A DNA stretch of 34,507 nt from Rhodoferax sp. (GTDB taxonomy: Bacteria > Pseudomonadota > Gammaproteobacteria > Burkholderiales > Burkholderiaceae_C), in the NCBI GenBank assembly GCA_028711355.1, contig JAQTSL010000003.1, forward strand, positions 1-34,507, in the 5' to 3' direction. Below the pieces are notes generated by a model. The model searched no databases, was not told where the DNA came from, and saw only the letters and a program-made list of their open reading frames with translations. Made by a program: the position numbers and the translations under genes. This document shows, one piece after another, positions 16,609 to 24,746 of this stretch. The number at the start of each line of letters is the position of its first letter. The stretch's first letter is position 1.

Positions 16609-17589
16609 ATGCATCGTCGAATCTTTACTCTGACTGCGGTGGCCGCTTTTTTCTCATTGATCGCAGGTATTGCCAGCGCCCAAGCCAAATGGGATTTGGC
16701 CTCGGCATACCCCGCAACGAACTTCCACTCTGAAAACCTTGTTCAGTTCGCCAATGATGTCGACAAGGCGACCGGTGGCAAGCTCAAGATCACGGTGCAC
16801 TCCAACGCCTCTCTGTTTAAGGCACCTGAGATCAAACGTGCTGTGCAAGGCGGCCAAGCCCAGGCCGGTGAAATCATTTTTGCCAATTTTCAAAACGAAT
16901 GGCAAATCTATGGTGCAGACGGTCTGCCGTTCCTGGCCGATAGTTACGATGACTCAAACAAACTCTACAAGGCGCAAAAGCCTCTGATCGAAAAGAAGCT
17001 GGCCGAACAGGGCATGGTCCTGCTGTACGCCGTGGCCTGGCCGCCCCAGGGCATCTATACCAAAAAACCGTTGAATTCCGCGGCCGACCTCAAGGGGGTC
17101 AAATGGCGCGCCTACAGCCCGTCGACCAGCCGTATTGCCGAACTGGTGGGCGCACAGCCGGTGACCGTGCAGGCGGCCGAACTTTCACAAGCAATCGCCA
17201 CCGGCGTCGTGGAAGCCACCATGACATCAGGCGCTACGGGCGTGGACAGCAAGCTGTTCGAGCACCTCAAGTATTACTACGACATGCAAGCCTGGCTGCC
17301 AAAAAATGCGCTGCTGGTAAATCAAAAAGCGTTCGCTGCGCTGGATAAGTCAACCCAGGACGCGGTGATGAAGGCGGCAGCAGAGGCTCAAGTGCGTGGT
17401 CTGGCATCCAGCAAACGTGTCAACACAGAGTCCATCGAAAAGCTCAAGGCCAACGGCGTGCAAGTGCTGGCACCCACGCCACAACTCAAGGCTGACATGA
17501 AAAAAGTGGGCGATACCATGCTCAAGGAATGGCTGGACAAAGCTGGGCCCGAGGGCAAGACCCTGATTGATGCCTTCCACAAGTCATAG
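16609..17589 (+). CDS. dctP: TRAP transporter periplasmic solute-binding protein (DctP family)
   Basis: Periplasmic receptor that captures an organic anion for the DctQM permease. Start ATG 16609 has AGGAG at 16599-16603 with a 5-nt spacer; the frame upstream (to 16522) is not used. The 326-aa precursor has a signal peptide MHRRIFTLTAVAAFFSLIAG (first 20) with cleavage likely after IASA near residue 24. The DctP core is evident: KLKITVHSNASLF, RAVQGGQAQAGEI, LKGVKWRAYSP with the carboxylate-binding Arg near residue 167, and VVEATMTSG. A DctP subfamily that binds pyroglutamate is known from Bordetella pertussis, which fits the oxoprolinase neighbour, but substrate is inferred from context only. 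Confidence 0.92.
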   Translation: MHRRIFTLTAVAAFFSLIAGIASAQAKWDLASAYPATNFHSENLVQFANDVDKATGGKLKITVHSNASLFKAPEIKRAVQGGQAQAGEIIFANFQNEWQIYGADGLPFLADSYDDSNKLYKAQKPLIEKKLAEQGMVLLYAVAWPPQGIYTKKPLNSAADLKGVKWRAYSPSTSRIAELVGAQPVTVQAAELSQAIATGVVEATMTSGATGVDSKLFEHLKYYYDMQAWLPKNALLVNQKAFAALDKSTQDAVMKAAAEAQVRGLASSKRVNTESIEKLKANGVQVLAPTPQLKADMKKVGDTMLKEWLDKAGPEGKTLIDAFHKS

Positions 17590-17594
17590 ATCGA

Positions 17595-18116
17595 ATGTCA
17601 CGAGCCATGCGGCGCTTATTGAACTTTTTGTACAACAGCGCTGCAGCCGTTGCGGCGCTGTGCATGGTCGGCCTGCTGATCATGGTCATGCTGTCGATCG
17701 TCAGCCGACAACTGGGTTTCAATGCCCGCGGAACTGACGCCTATGCGGGCTATCTGATGGCAGGCGCCGGCTTTCTGGCATTGGCCCACACCCTCAAAAT
17801 GGGTGAGCATATACGCGTCACACTGATCCTCAACGCGGTGCATGGGGGGGGGCGCCGCGCTCTGGAAATATGGGGTTTGGGTTTTGCTTCCTTGCTGAGC
17901 AGCCTGCTGGCTTTTTACAGTAGCCGACTGGCATGGAATTCCTTGCAATTCAATGACATATCGACGGGCACCGATGCCACCCCTTTGTGGATACCACAGT
18001 TATTCATGGCTGTTGGAACCATTGTGTTTGCCATTGCTTTTATCGATGATTTCATTCTGGAACTGCTGGGCCAGCGCCGGCAAACCAGCAGTGGCGAAAT
18101 GCTGCGCAATGAATAG
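17595..18116 (+). CDS. dctQ: TRAP transporter small permease (DctQ family)
   Basis: Small four-helix membrane subunit of the TRAP transporter, 173 aa, starting 5 nt after dctP. Hydrophobic segments lie at about residues 12-34, 49-66, 90-110 and 130-155, with the family pattern GYLMAGAGFLALAHTLKMGEHIRV in the second and third quarter. Codons for VHGGGRR include a run of nine G residues (17844-17852), a possible slippage site: loss or gain of one base would truncate the protein. Followed by dctM after 11 nt with AGGAA as ribosome-binding site. Confidence 0.9.
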   Translation: MSRAMRRLLNFLYNSAAAVAALCMVGLLIMVMLSIVSRQLGFNARGTDAYAGYLMAGAGFLALAHTLKMGEHIRVTLILNAVHGGGRRALEIWGLGFASLLSSLLAFYSSRLAWNSLQFNDISTGTDATPLWIPQLFMAVGTIVFAIAFIDDFILELLGQRRQTSSGEMLRNE

Positions 18117-18127
18117 GAAGCAACCAA

Positions 18128-19429
18128 ATGAATGACTTACTCATCACCGGCATCCTGGTGAGCGCATTGTTTTTGATTTTGGGCAGCGGCGTCTGGATTG
18201 GACTCACACTCTCCGGAGTAGCCTGGATTTGCATCCAGATTTTTTCTGCCCGTGAAGCCGGTGATGCCATGGTCATCACCATTTGGGGTTCCTCTTCGGG
18301 CTGGACTCTGACCGCCTTGCCACTCTTTATCTGGATGGGTGAAATTCTTTTTCGCACCCGTCTGTCGCAAGACATGTTCAAGGGTTTGGCGCCCTGGATG
18401 CAGGTCTTGCCCGGAAGGTTGTTGCATACCAACGTGGTAGGGTGCGCCATATTTGCCGCCGTATCGGGGTCCAGTGCCGCCACCTGCGCCACCATCGGCA
18501 AAATGACACTGCCTGAGTTGAAGCTTCGCGGCTACCCTGAAAACATGGCCATCGGCACGCTGGCCGGCGCGGGCACGCTGGGATTGCTCATTCCGCCATC
18601 CATCATCATGATCGTATATGGCGTGGCCGCCGATGTATCCATCTCCGACCTGTTCATTGCCGGCGTTGTTCCGGGCATTTTGCTGGCAACACTGTTTTCT
18701 GGCTACATCATGGTGTGGGCTTTGCGCCACCCCGACCAGGTACCCCCGCGCGACGCGCCAATGTCTTTTGCCCAAAAAATCAAGGCGTCCTCCAGCCTGA
18801 TTCCGGTGGTCTTGCTTATTACGACTGTTTTGGGTTCCATTTACGCGGGCATCGCCACCGCCACTGAGGCCGCCGGTGTCGGTGTAGTCGGCGCACTGGT
18901 GCTGTCAACGCTGCAGGGCTCCATGAACTGGCCAACTTTTCGCGAGTCGCTCATGGGGGCCACACGCCTTTACTGCATGATCGCCATGATCCTGGCTGGT
19001 GCGGCCTTTTTAACGCTGGCCATGGGTTACATCGGTTTGCCGCGCCATCTTGCCGAATGGATCGGTGGCCTTGGCCTGAGCCAGTTTGGCCTGATCATGG
19101 CGCTGATGGTGTTCTTCATCATTCTGGGCTGTTTTCTGGATGGCATCAGCGTGGTGGTGCTCACCATGGGCGTCCTCATGCCCACAGTATTGGCCGCCGG
19201 TATCGACCCAATTTGGTTTGGTATTTTTGTCGTTCTGGTAGTTGAAATGGCGCAAATCACACCGCCCGTGGGTTTCAACCTGTTTGTGCTGCAGGGCATG
19301 ACGGGCAAAGAGCTGCCCTACATTGCCCGCGTGGCAATGCCCATGTTTCTGTTGATTGTGGGCGCGATATTGCTGATCTATTTTGTTCCTGGAATAGTCA
19401 CCTGGCTGCCGCAGCAGATGAAGCTCTGA
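18128..19429 (+). CDS. dctM: TRAP transporter large permease (DctM family)
   Basis: 433-aa integral membrane subunit that carries substrate with Na+ symport. About 12 hydrophobic segments. Family landmarks: SGSSAATCATIGKMTLPELKLRGYP near residues 117-137, GTLGLLIPPSIIMIVYG near 150, and a C-terminal QITPPVGFNLFVLQG near 378. It starts with ATG 18128 after AGGAAGCAACCAA. dctP, dctQ, dctM and the DMT permease are co-directional with gaps of 5-13 nt, indicating a single transcript from the divergent spacer. Confidence 0.95.
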   Translation: MNDLLITGILVSALFLILGSGVWIGLTLSGVAWICIQIFSAREAGDAMVITIWGSSSGWTLTALPLFIWMGEILFRTRLSQDMFKGLAPWMQVLPGRLLHTNVVGCAIFAAVSGSSAATCATIGKMTLPELKLRGYPENMAIGTLAGAGTLGLLIPPSIIMIVYGVAADVSISDLFIAGVVPGILLATLFSGYIMVWALRHPDQVPPRDAPMSFAQKIKASSSLIPVVLLITTVLGSIYAGIATATEAAGVGVVGALVLSTLQGSMNWPTFRESLMGATRLYCMIAMILAGAAFLTLAMGYIGLPRHLAEWIGGLGLSQFGLIMALMVFFIILGCFLDGISVVVLTMGVLMPTVLAAGIDPIWFGIFVVLVVEMAQITPPVGFNLFVLQGMTGKELPYIARVAMPMFLLIVGAILLIYFVPGIVTWLPQQMKL

Positions 19430-19442
19430 GCCGAGCATCCCT

Positions 19443-20408
19443 ATGGCTATGCCGGGTCCGGATGCCAGCAAGCTGACTTTTGTGTTTGCTCGCGGTACAT
19501 CTGGCAATTGGTATAGCAATGGAATACTGCTTCACATCCTGGGTCTGTGGCTGCTTTCGACTTTGGACGCGTCGGGCAAATGGCTGGTCATGGCCGGGGT
19601 GCCGGTGCTAACGGTCGCCTGGGTGCGTTACGCCATGCACTTCGCTCTGATGACGGCCGTCGTGCTGCCATCACGTGGCAAAACCATTTTCAAAACACAG
19701 TCGCTGGTGCGCCAATTCGCCCGCGGTCTGCTGATGATCACCACCACCGTGCTGTTTTTTTCGGTATTGGGTCGCCTGCCGCTGGCTGAGGCCACAGCCA
19801 TCAACTTCCTGGCCCCTCTGTTATTGATGGCAATGGCACCGTGGCTGCTTCATGAAGCGCACCGCCTGCACCGCTGGCTGGGTGTATTGGCAGGCTTCGC
19901 CGGCATGCTGATGGTGTTGCGGCCAGGTGCCCAACTGGATTTCGTGGGCATGGTGCTCGGCCTGCTGACGGCGCTGGCTTTTGCTTTCTACCAAATCGCC
20001 ACCCGACGCGTGGCGCACGACGACCCGCTCACGACCAATTACTATGGCGGATTGTTTGGTACGGTTGCCCTGACACTTGCCCTGCCGTGGTTATGGGTAA
20101 CACCAAATCTGTCGCCGTGGCAATGGCTGCTGCTCATCTCCACAGGTTTCACCGGGTTCCTCGGGCACTGGTTACAGATTGCCGCGTACAGCAAAAGTCC
20201 CGCAACCTTACTGGCGCCCTTCAGTTATCTGCAGATTGTGGCTGCAACCCTATTGGGCTGGCTGGTATTTGGCCAGTTGCCAGACCCCATCACGGTAATC
20301 GGCATGGCCCTGATATGTCTTGCGGGCCTGGCGGTCGCGCTGGTCGAGGCTCGCATCGCATTTGCCAGATCAAAGTCGTTGCGCCAGAGTTCCGGGCAAG
20401 CACTTTGA
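19443..20408 (+). CDS. DMT-superfamily permease with two EamA domains
   Basis: 321-aa inner-membrane protein with about 10 transmembrane helices arranged as two EamA repeats (about residues 28-155 and 165-300). Landmarks are RGLLMITTTVLFFSVLGRLPLAEATAI and FAFYQIATRR and GFLGHWLQIAAYSKSPATLLAPF. The direction of transport (export or import of metabolites/amino acids) cannot be told. It lies 13 nt after dctM and so belongs to the operon; a role in exporting excess product (for example an amino acid) is only a suggestion. The first ATG (19443) is used; ATG 19449 is also possible, and neither has a good Shine-Dalgarno. The C-terminal LRQSSGQAL resembles tails created by repeat DNA. Confidence 0.85.
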   Translation: MAMPGPDASKLTFVFARGTSGNWYSNGILLHILGLWLLSTLDASGKWLVMAGVPVLTVAWVRYAMHFALMTAVVLPSRGKTIFKTQSLVRQFARGLLMITTTVLFFSVLGRLPLAEATAINFLAPLLLMAMAPWLLHEAHRLHRWLGVLAGFAGMLMVLRPGAQLDFVGMVLGLLTALAFAFYQIATRRVAHDDPLTTNYYGGLFGTVALTLALPWLWVTPNLSPWQWLLLISTGFTGFLGHWLQIAAYSKSPATLLAPFSYLQIVAATLLGWLVFGQLPDPITVIGMALICLAGLAVALVEARIAFARSKSLRQSSGQAL

Positions 20409-20994
20409 GGTAGTGGCTGGCTCTTGCCAGACCACAAAACGGCAAACTGTCAATGCTTCATTGTTCCAGCAGCTTGCTGCTGTAGGCAGCATCTTTCAAA
20501 GACCTCGTGTTTTGCCCTTTGAAGACGAGACTGCCAACCCAACGAGCGCAGACTGTTCATAACTGGGAACTGTGCATAACGCTGCACACCTGCTAGTCCA
20601 AAGTGATGGGCATCCTATATTGCGCCGGAACAGGTGGCAGAATTTCGACTGGAAGGGCTGGTAGTGTTTGGATTGGAATGAGTGGCGGTATTCGTTGAAA
20701 TATGCGGTTAGAAGATATCCGGGCAAAAGGCTGAAATCTGCATCGGTTTTGATAGCTGTTAGCGCTTTAGAGATGAGGGCCAGGGCCAGTTTTGCTACAA
20801 CATCCGGCATAACTGACACCGCTGAGGCAGGGTGATTGGGGCAGGTGATCGTGCGTGTTTTGGTCCCAAAACCGCATACGCGTGACCCCGTCGCTTTGCC
20901 ATGTGTAGAGATTTTCTGTCGGAACAGATATTTATCTCTGTCGCCAACCCAAATCTTCACCCATCACTTTCAGAGCACTCGCTAAGTGCTTCAT
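20409..20994. other. gene-free junction between the transporter operon and the dcw cluster
   Basis: No convincing gene. A 154-codon minus-strand ORF (20496-20960) lacks a ribosome-binding site, family resemblance and local codon bias, and part of it is the short dispersed repeat at 20745-20798. Small hairpins: CAGCAG/CTGCTG around 20469-20485 and AGCACT/AGTGCT at 20974-20990. This stretch probably contains the right junction of the accessory insertion. Confidence 0.5.
20745..20798 (-). repeat. dispersed short repeat, intergenic copy
   Basis: GGTTTTGATAGCTGTTAGCG on the plus strand (starting 20745), then CTTTAGAGATGAGGGCCAGG and CAGTTTTGCT. The complement of the left half (AAAGCGCTAACAGCTAT) matches the dapF copy at 1203-1219 at 16 of 17 positions. 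The ends are AT-rich and roughly complementary (GTTTTG.../...AGTTTTGC are in direct orientation), with a GCGC near the centre-left. Confidence 0.6.
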
Positions 20995-21039
20995 TTAGAA
21001 CGATTTTTGGTCAATAATTTTCTCAAAAATCGCTTCTAA
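20995..21039. repeat. AT-rich inverted repeat upstream of mraZ
   Basis: TTAGAACGATTTTTG (20995-21009) pairs with CAAAAATCGCTTCTAA (21024-21039), 15 bp with a single bulged C, around a 14-nt AT-rich loop. TTTAGAACG occurs again at 21066-21074, next to the -35 of the mraZ promoter. It could be a hairpin ending upstream transcription or a binding site; a transfer-related role is not suggested by anything nearby. Confidence 0.6.
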
Positions 21040-21077
21040 GTCCTTGATTTCATTGCAAAAAATTGTTTAGAACGGGC

Positions 21078-21105
21078 TTGCATCGGCCAAATTTGCTGAT
21101 ACAGT
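21078..21105 (+). promoter_or_regulatory. putative sigma70 promoter of the dcw cluster
   Basis: TTGCAT (21078-21083), 16-nt spacer, TACAGT (21100-21105). It lies directly upstream of mraZ in AT-rich DNA, and its -10 overlaps the first repeat of the MraZ box, so MraZ binding would block it. The expected 5' leader is about 70 nt. Confidence 0.5.
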
Positions 21106-21140
21106 GCAAAAAAGTGCAATTTTGTGGTGAAAAGTGCTTT
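21104..21140 (+). promoter_or_regulatory. MraZ box: four GTG repeats at 10-nt spacing
   Basis: GTG occurs at 21104, 21114, 21124 and 21134, exactly 10 nt apart: GTGCAAAAAA, GTGCAATTTT, GTGGTGAAAA, GTGCTTTTTC. MraZ is known to bind direct repeats with 10-nt period at its own promoter (TGGGN units in E. coli, AAAGTG-type in mycoplasmas). Position over the -10 and initial transcribed region implies autorepression. Confidence 0.75.
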
Positions 21141-21184
21141 TTCTAGGCCATTCCGGCCCATTTAACCAACCAAAGGTGCGATCG

Positions 21185-21613
21185 GTGTTTCAAGGGGCTT
21201 CGTCATTGAGTTTGGATGCCAAGGGGCGGCTGTCGGTGCCGACCCGGCATCGTGACGTGCTGAGCGCCACCGCCAGCGGCCAACTCACCATCACCAAACA
21301 TCCGCACGGTTGCCTGATGATTTTTGCCCGCCCCGAGTGGGAAAAATTTCGTGAACGCATCAACGCCTTGCCGATGGCTGCCCAGTGGTGGAAGCGCATT
21401 TTTTTGGGTAATGCGATGGACGTCGAGATCGACGCCACGGGACGGGTGCTGGTGGCACCCGAGTTGCGGGCGGCGGCTGGTTTGACCAAAGAAGCGGTAT
21501 TGCTGGGCATGGGCAGCTATTTTGAGCTGTGGGACAAGGCCACCTATGACGCGCAGGAAGCGCAGGCGATGCAGGGCGAGATGCCCGATGTCTTCAAAGA
21601 TTTTGCTTTCTGA
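21185..21613 (+). CDS. mraZ: transcriptional regulator MraZ
   Basis: DNA-binding regulator and first gene of the dcw cluster, forming ring oligomers and acting on its own promoter. Start GTG 21185 yields 142 aa beginning with the family N-terminus [21 protein letters not shown] lies 8 nt upstream. The open frame continues back to 21134, but that would put the MraZ box inside the gene. Both SpoVT-AbrB-like repeats have their DXXXR signature: D11AKGR15 and D83ATGR87. Followed, unusually, by 138 bp of hairpin-forming DNA before rsmH. Confidence 0.96.
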   Translation: MFQGASSLSLDAKGRLSVPTRHRDVLSATASGQLTITKHPHGCLMIFARPEWEKFRERINALPMAAQWWKRIFLGNAMDVEIDATGRVLVAPELRAAAGLTKEAVLLGMGSYFELWDKATYDAQEAQAMQGEMPDVFKDFAF

Positions 21614-21623
21614 AGGTGAGGGC

Positions 21624-21722
21624 TTGTTCACGAACAACCTATCCATTTGTGACGCCCGATTTGGGCGCACTGCGTTGTTGCAAATCGCTCGTGCAGCAGA
21701 GCTGCACGGCGCGCTTCGCGCC
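21624..21722. repeat. cluster of four small hairpins between mraZ and rsmH
   Basis: TTGTTC/GAACAA (21624-21637), CGCCC/GGGCG (21653-21667), GTGCAGC/GCTGCAC (21691-21707, loop AGA) and GGCGCG/CGCGCC (21708-21722, loop CTT). All arms are perfect. The last two are directly adjacent. No T-run follows. They would form in the mraZ-rsmH mRNA, or mark an inserted repeat element. Confidence 0.7.
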
Positions 21723-21751
21723 TAGCATTGCATCCCAACTCCGGCGGTCAA

Positions 21752-22741
21752 ATGCACAGTTTATTCATGGACAAGCCCGTAGCGGTGCAAAGCGCATGGA
21801 CACACACCACGGTTTTACTGGGCGAGGCGGTTGACGCCTTGCTGGGTGCGCCCGCGGTGAGCGCAGCGCTGCCCCAAGCCCCGGTTTTTGTCGATGCCAC
21901 GTTCGGCCGCGGTGGCCACAGCCGCTTGTTGCTGTCACGGCTGCCACCCGACGCCAGCGTGATCGCCTTTGACCAAGACCCGGACGCCATCGCCGAGGCA
22001 GCCACCATCATCGACCCTCGTTTCACCATTCGTCACCAGAGTTTTTCACACCTGAGCGACCTGCCGGCCGCCAGCGCGTCTGGTGTGTTGCTGGACCTGG
22101 GCATCAGCTCACCGCAGGTGGACAACCCAGCGCGCGGTTTTAGCTTCAGGCAAGACGGCCCGCTCGATATGCGCATGGATAGCACGCGCGGTGCCAGTGT
22201 CGCCCAGTGGTTGGCACAGGCAACGGTGGAACACATAACGGAGGTGATTCGTGACTATGGCGAAGAACGGTTTGCTGGCGCCATTGCAAAGGCGATTGTT
22301 GCGCGCCGACAGGCTCAGGGGCCCCTTGTCAGCACCGCTGAACTGGCCCAGCTCGTGGCTGACACGGTCAAAACCCGCGAGCCGGGCAAGGACCCTGCAA
22401 CGCGCACATTTCAGGCTTTTCGGATTTTTATCAACGCCGAGCTTGAAGAGCTGCAACAGGCGTTAACTGCGTCGCTGGCGGTGCTCAGGCCAGGTGGGCG
22501 ACTGGTGGTGATCAGCTTTCATTCGCTCGAAGACCGCATCGTCAAGCAGTTCATTGCGCAGCATTCGCGCCAGGTGTTTGACCGCCGTGCACCGTTTGCC
22601 GCACCGCGGGCGATGCGGCTCATGTCGATCGGGCGCAGCAAGCCGTCTGATGCTGAAGTAGCGGGCAACCCACGCGCGCGCAGCGCCGTGATGCGCGTGG
22701 CAGAACGCACCACCAGCATGACGACGGCGGAGTTGGCATGA
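21752..22741 (+). CDS. rsmH: 16S rRNA (cytosine1402-N4) methyltransferase RsmH (MraW)
   Basis: SAM-dependent methyltransferase that modifies N4 of C1402 in 16S rRNA. I start at ATG 21752 (329 aa; E. coli 313); an ATG at 21767 is also possible, and a TTG at 21728 extends the frame. Motifs: [17 protein letters not shown]-binding [15 protein letters not shown] near residue 48, [20 protein letters not shown] near 112, [20 protein letters not shown] near 246 and the [15 protein letters not shown]-type C-terminus (here [11 protein letters not shown]). Its stop overlaps the ftsL ATG by 4 nt. Confidence 0.96.
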   Translation: MHSLFMDKPVAVQSAWTHTTVLLGEAVDALLGAPAVSAALPQAPVFVDATFGRGGHSRLLLSRLPPDASVIAFDQDPDAIAEAATIIDPRFTIRHQSFSHLSDLPAASASGVLLDLGISSPQVDNPARGFSFRQDGPLDMRMDSTRGASVAQWLAQATVEHITEVIRDYGEERFAGAIAKAIVARRQAQGPLVSTAELAQLVADTVKTREPGKDPATRTFQAFRIFINAELEELQQALTASLAVLRPGGRLVVISFHSLEDRIVKQFIAQHSRQVFDRRAPFAAPRAMRLMSIGRSKPSDAEVAGNPRARSAVMRVAERTTSMTTAELA

Positions 22742-23016
22742 CCCGGTTGAACCTGTTTTTGCTGCTGCTGGTGGTCGCCAGCGCCCTGTACCTGGTGAAC
22801 GTGCAGTATGCGTCGCGCCAGCTCTTTGCCGAGCTTGACCGCGCAAGCGCGCAAGCGCGCAAGCTGGCGCTCGAGCACGATCGCCTGCAGTTTGAAAAGC
22901 GCGCCCAGGCCACCTCAGCCCGGATCGAACAGTTGGCGCGTACGCGGCTGCAAATGCATCCGGTCAACCCGGCCATCACCCATTACGTGGCGCAACCCGC
23001 CAGTGCCGCACGATGA
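22738..23016 (+). CDS. ftsL: cell division protein FtsL
   Basis: Small bitopic divisome protein, 92 aa. A short cytoplasmic start (MTRLN), one transmembrane helix (about residues 5-23, [17 protein letters not shown]), then a periplasmic coiled coil (about 28-72, heptad-like with [20 protein letters not shown]). It binds FtsB/FtsQ and activates the FtsW-FtsI synthase. Start overlaps rsmH (ATGA) and the stop overlaps the ftsI start (ATGA at 23013). Confidence 0.95.
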   Translation: MTRLNLFLLLLVVASALYLVNVQYASRQLFAELDRASAQARKLALEHDRLQFEKRAQATSARIEQLARTRLQMHPVNPAITHYVAQPASAAR

Positions 23017-24746
23017 GCCGCAGCATCGCCTACACCTCCAGCCCGCTGCTGGCCAGCCCGACGCCGGTCTGGCGTAGCAAGTTCATCGTGGCAACCATGG
23101 CGCTGGCGTTTGCCGGTTTATTTGGACGCGCCGTTTATATCCAGGTACTCGAAAACGACTTTTTCCAAAGGCAGGGCAATGCGCGTTACGGCCGCACCCT
23201 GGCGCTGCCAGCCAGCCGCGGACGCATTCTGGACCGCAATGGCGTGGTGCTGGCCAGCAGCATCCCGGTGCCCAGTATCTGGGCCATTCCCGAAGATGTC
23301 GATCGCCAGTCAGACAACCTGAAGAAACTGGCCGGGTTACTGGGGCTGTCGTTGCCCGAGTTGAACAAAAAACTCGAAGACGAAGACAAGAGTTTTGTCT
23401 GGCTCAAACGCCAGGTCGATGATGCGGTGGGGCGTGACATCGACGCGCTGAAGATCAAAGGCGTTTATCAGCGCAAGGAATACAAGCGTCACTATCCCGA
23501 CGGTGAGGCCTCGGCGCACGTGGTTGGCTTTACCAACGTCGAAGACCAGGGCCAGGAAGGCATGGAATTGGCCTTTAACAAAGCCCTGGGCGGGCGCGAT
23601 GGCTCGCGTCGCGTCATCAAGGACCGTATGGGCCGCGTGGTGGAAGATGTGGGTGAACAGGTGGCGCCGGTCGATGGGCGCGACTTGCAGCTCAGCCTGG
23701 ACAGCAAGGTCCAGTTTTTTGCCTACCAGACGCTCAAAGAAGCGGTGCTGATGCACAAAGCCCGTGCCGGCAGCGTGGTCGTGCTGGATGTGCAAACCGG
23801 TGAGGTGCTGGCCTTGGCCAACTACCCCAGCTATACGCCGGGCAAGCGCAAGAACCTCAGCGGTGAGCAATTGCGTAACCGGGCCTTGACCGACAGTTTT
23901 GAGCCAGGCTCCACCATGAAGCCGTTTGTCATCTCGCTGGCACTCGATACCGGCCGGGTGACGCCTGACACGCCGATCCAGACCGCGCCCGGGCGGCTGA
24001 CCATTGGCAACGCCACCATCAGCGATTCGCACGCGCATGGGCTACTCAGCGTGACCGAGGTGATCCAGAAATCGAGCAACATCGGCACCGCCAAGATTGC
24101 CTTGCAGATGCCTGCGCGTGAGATGTGGGAGCTGTACAGCAACGTCGGCTTTGGGCAAAAGCCACAGGTGCCGTTCCCGGGTGCCGTCAGCGGGCGCCTG
24201 CGCCCCTACAAGAGCTGGCGCCCGATTGAGCAGGCCACCATGAGTTACGGCTACGGTGTCTCGGTCAGCCTGATGCAGTTGGCGCACGCCTACACCTTGT
24301 TTGGCCGTGACGGCGACCTGGTGCCGCTGTCGTTGCTCAGGGTCACGCAGCCGGTGCTTGGCACGCCAGTGATCAAGGCGCAGGTGGCGCGCGATGTGCG
24401 GCATATGCTGCATCTGGTGACTGGCCCGGGCGGCACCGCACCCAAGGCGCAGACCATGGGCTATTCGGTCGGCGGCAAAACCGGCACCGCGCACAAGCAG
24501 GAAGGGCACGGCTACGCCAGCAAGAAATATCGCGGCGTGTTTGCTGGACTGGCGCCGATCGATGCGCCGCGCATTGTGGTAGCGGTGATGATCGACGAGC
24601 CCAGCAATGGCCAGTATTTTGGTGGTGACGTGGCTGCACCGGTGTTCAGCAAAACGGTGCAGCAGACGCTGCGGGTGCTGGGCGTGGCGCCCGATATGAC
24701 GGTCAAGCCGCAGGTGGTGACCGATGCGGTCGAGGAAAGTTTCTGA
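23013..24746 (+). CDS. ftsI: septal peptidoglycan transpeptidase FtsI (PBP3)
   Basis: Class B penicillin-binding protein that cross-links septal peptidoglycan. Cytoplasmic start of about 22 residues, a signal-anchor helix (about 24-44, FIVATMALAFAGLFGRAVYI), a pedestal domain (RGRILDRNGVVLASS) and the transpeptidase domain. Active-site motifs: S300TMK303, S354SN356 and K489TGT492, all intact and ordered normally. 577 aa is the usual length. The stop shares a base with the murE-murF ATG (TGATG at 24744-24748), so translation is likely coupled. Confidence 0.98.
   Translation: MSRSIAYTSSPLLASPTPVWRSKFIVATMALAFAGLFGRAVYIQVLENDFFQRQGNARYGRTLALPASRGRILDRNGVVLASSIPVPSIWAIPEDVDRQSDNLKKLAGLLGLSLPELNKKLEDEDKSFVWLKRQVDDAVGRDIDALKIKGVYQRKEYKRHYPDGEASAHVVGFTNVEDQGQEGMELAFNKALGGRDGSRRVIKDRMGRVVEDVGEQVAPVDGRDLQLSLDSKVQFFAYQTLKEAVLMHKARAGSVVVLDVQTGEVLALANYPSYTPGKRKNLSGEQLRNRALTDSFEPGSTMKPFVISLALDTGRVTPDTPIQTAPGRLTIGNATISDSHAHGLLSVTEVIQKSSNIGTAKIALQMPAREMWELYSNVGFGQKPQVPFPGAVSGRLRPYKSWRPIEQATMSYGYGVSVSLMQLAHAYTLFGRDGDLVPLSLLRVTQPVLGTPVIKAQVARDVRHMLHLVTGPGGTAPKAQTMGYSVGGKTGTAHKQEGHGYASKKYRGVFAGLAPIDAPRIVVAVMIDEPSNGQYFGGDVAAPVFSKTVQQTLRVLGVAPDMTVKPQVVTDAVEESF

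Noticed and set aside
20496-20960. 154-codon minus-strand ORF before mraZ
   Set aside because: No ribosome-binding site, no local codon bias, and partly made of the short dispersed repeat.
21104-21140. 10-nt spaced repeats as a CRISPR or microsatellite
   Set aside because: Unit length and promoter position fit an MraZ binding site; no spacers or cas genes are present.
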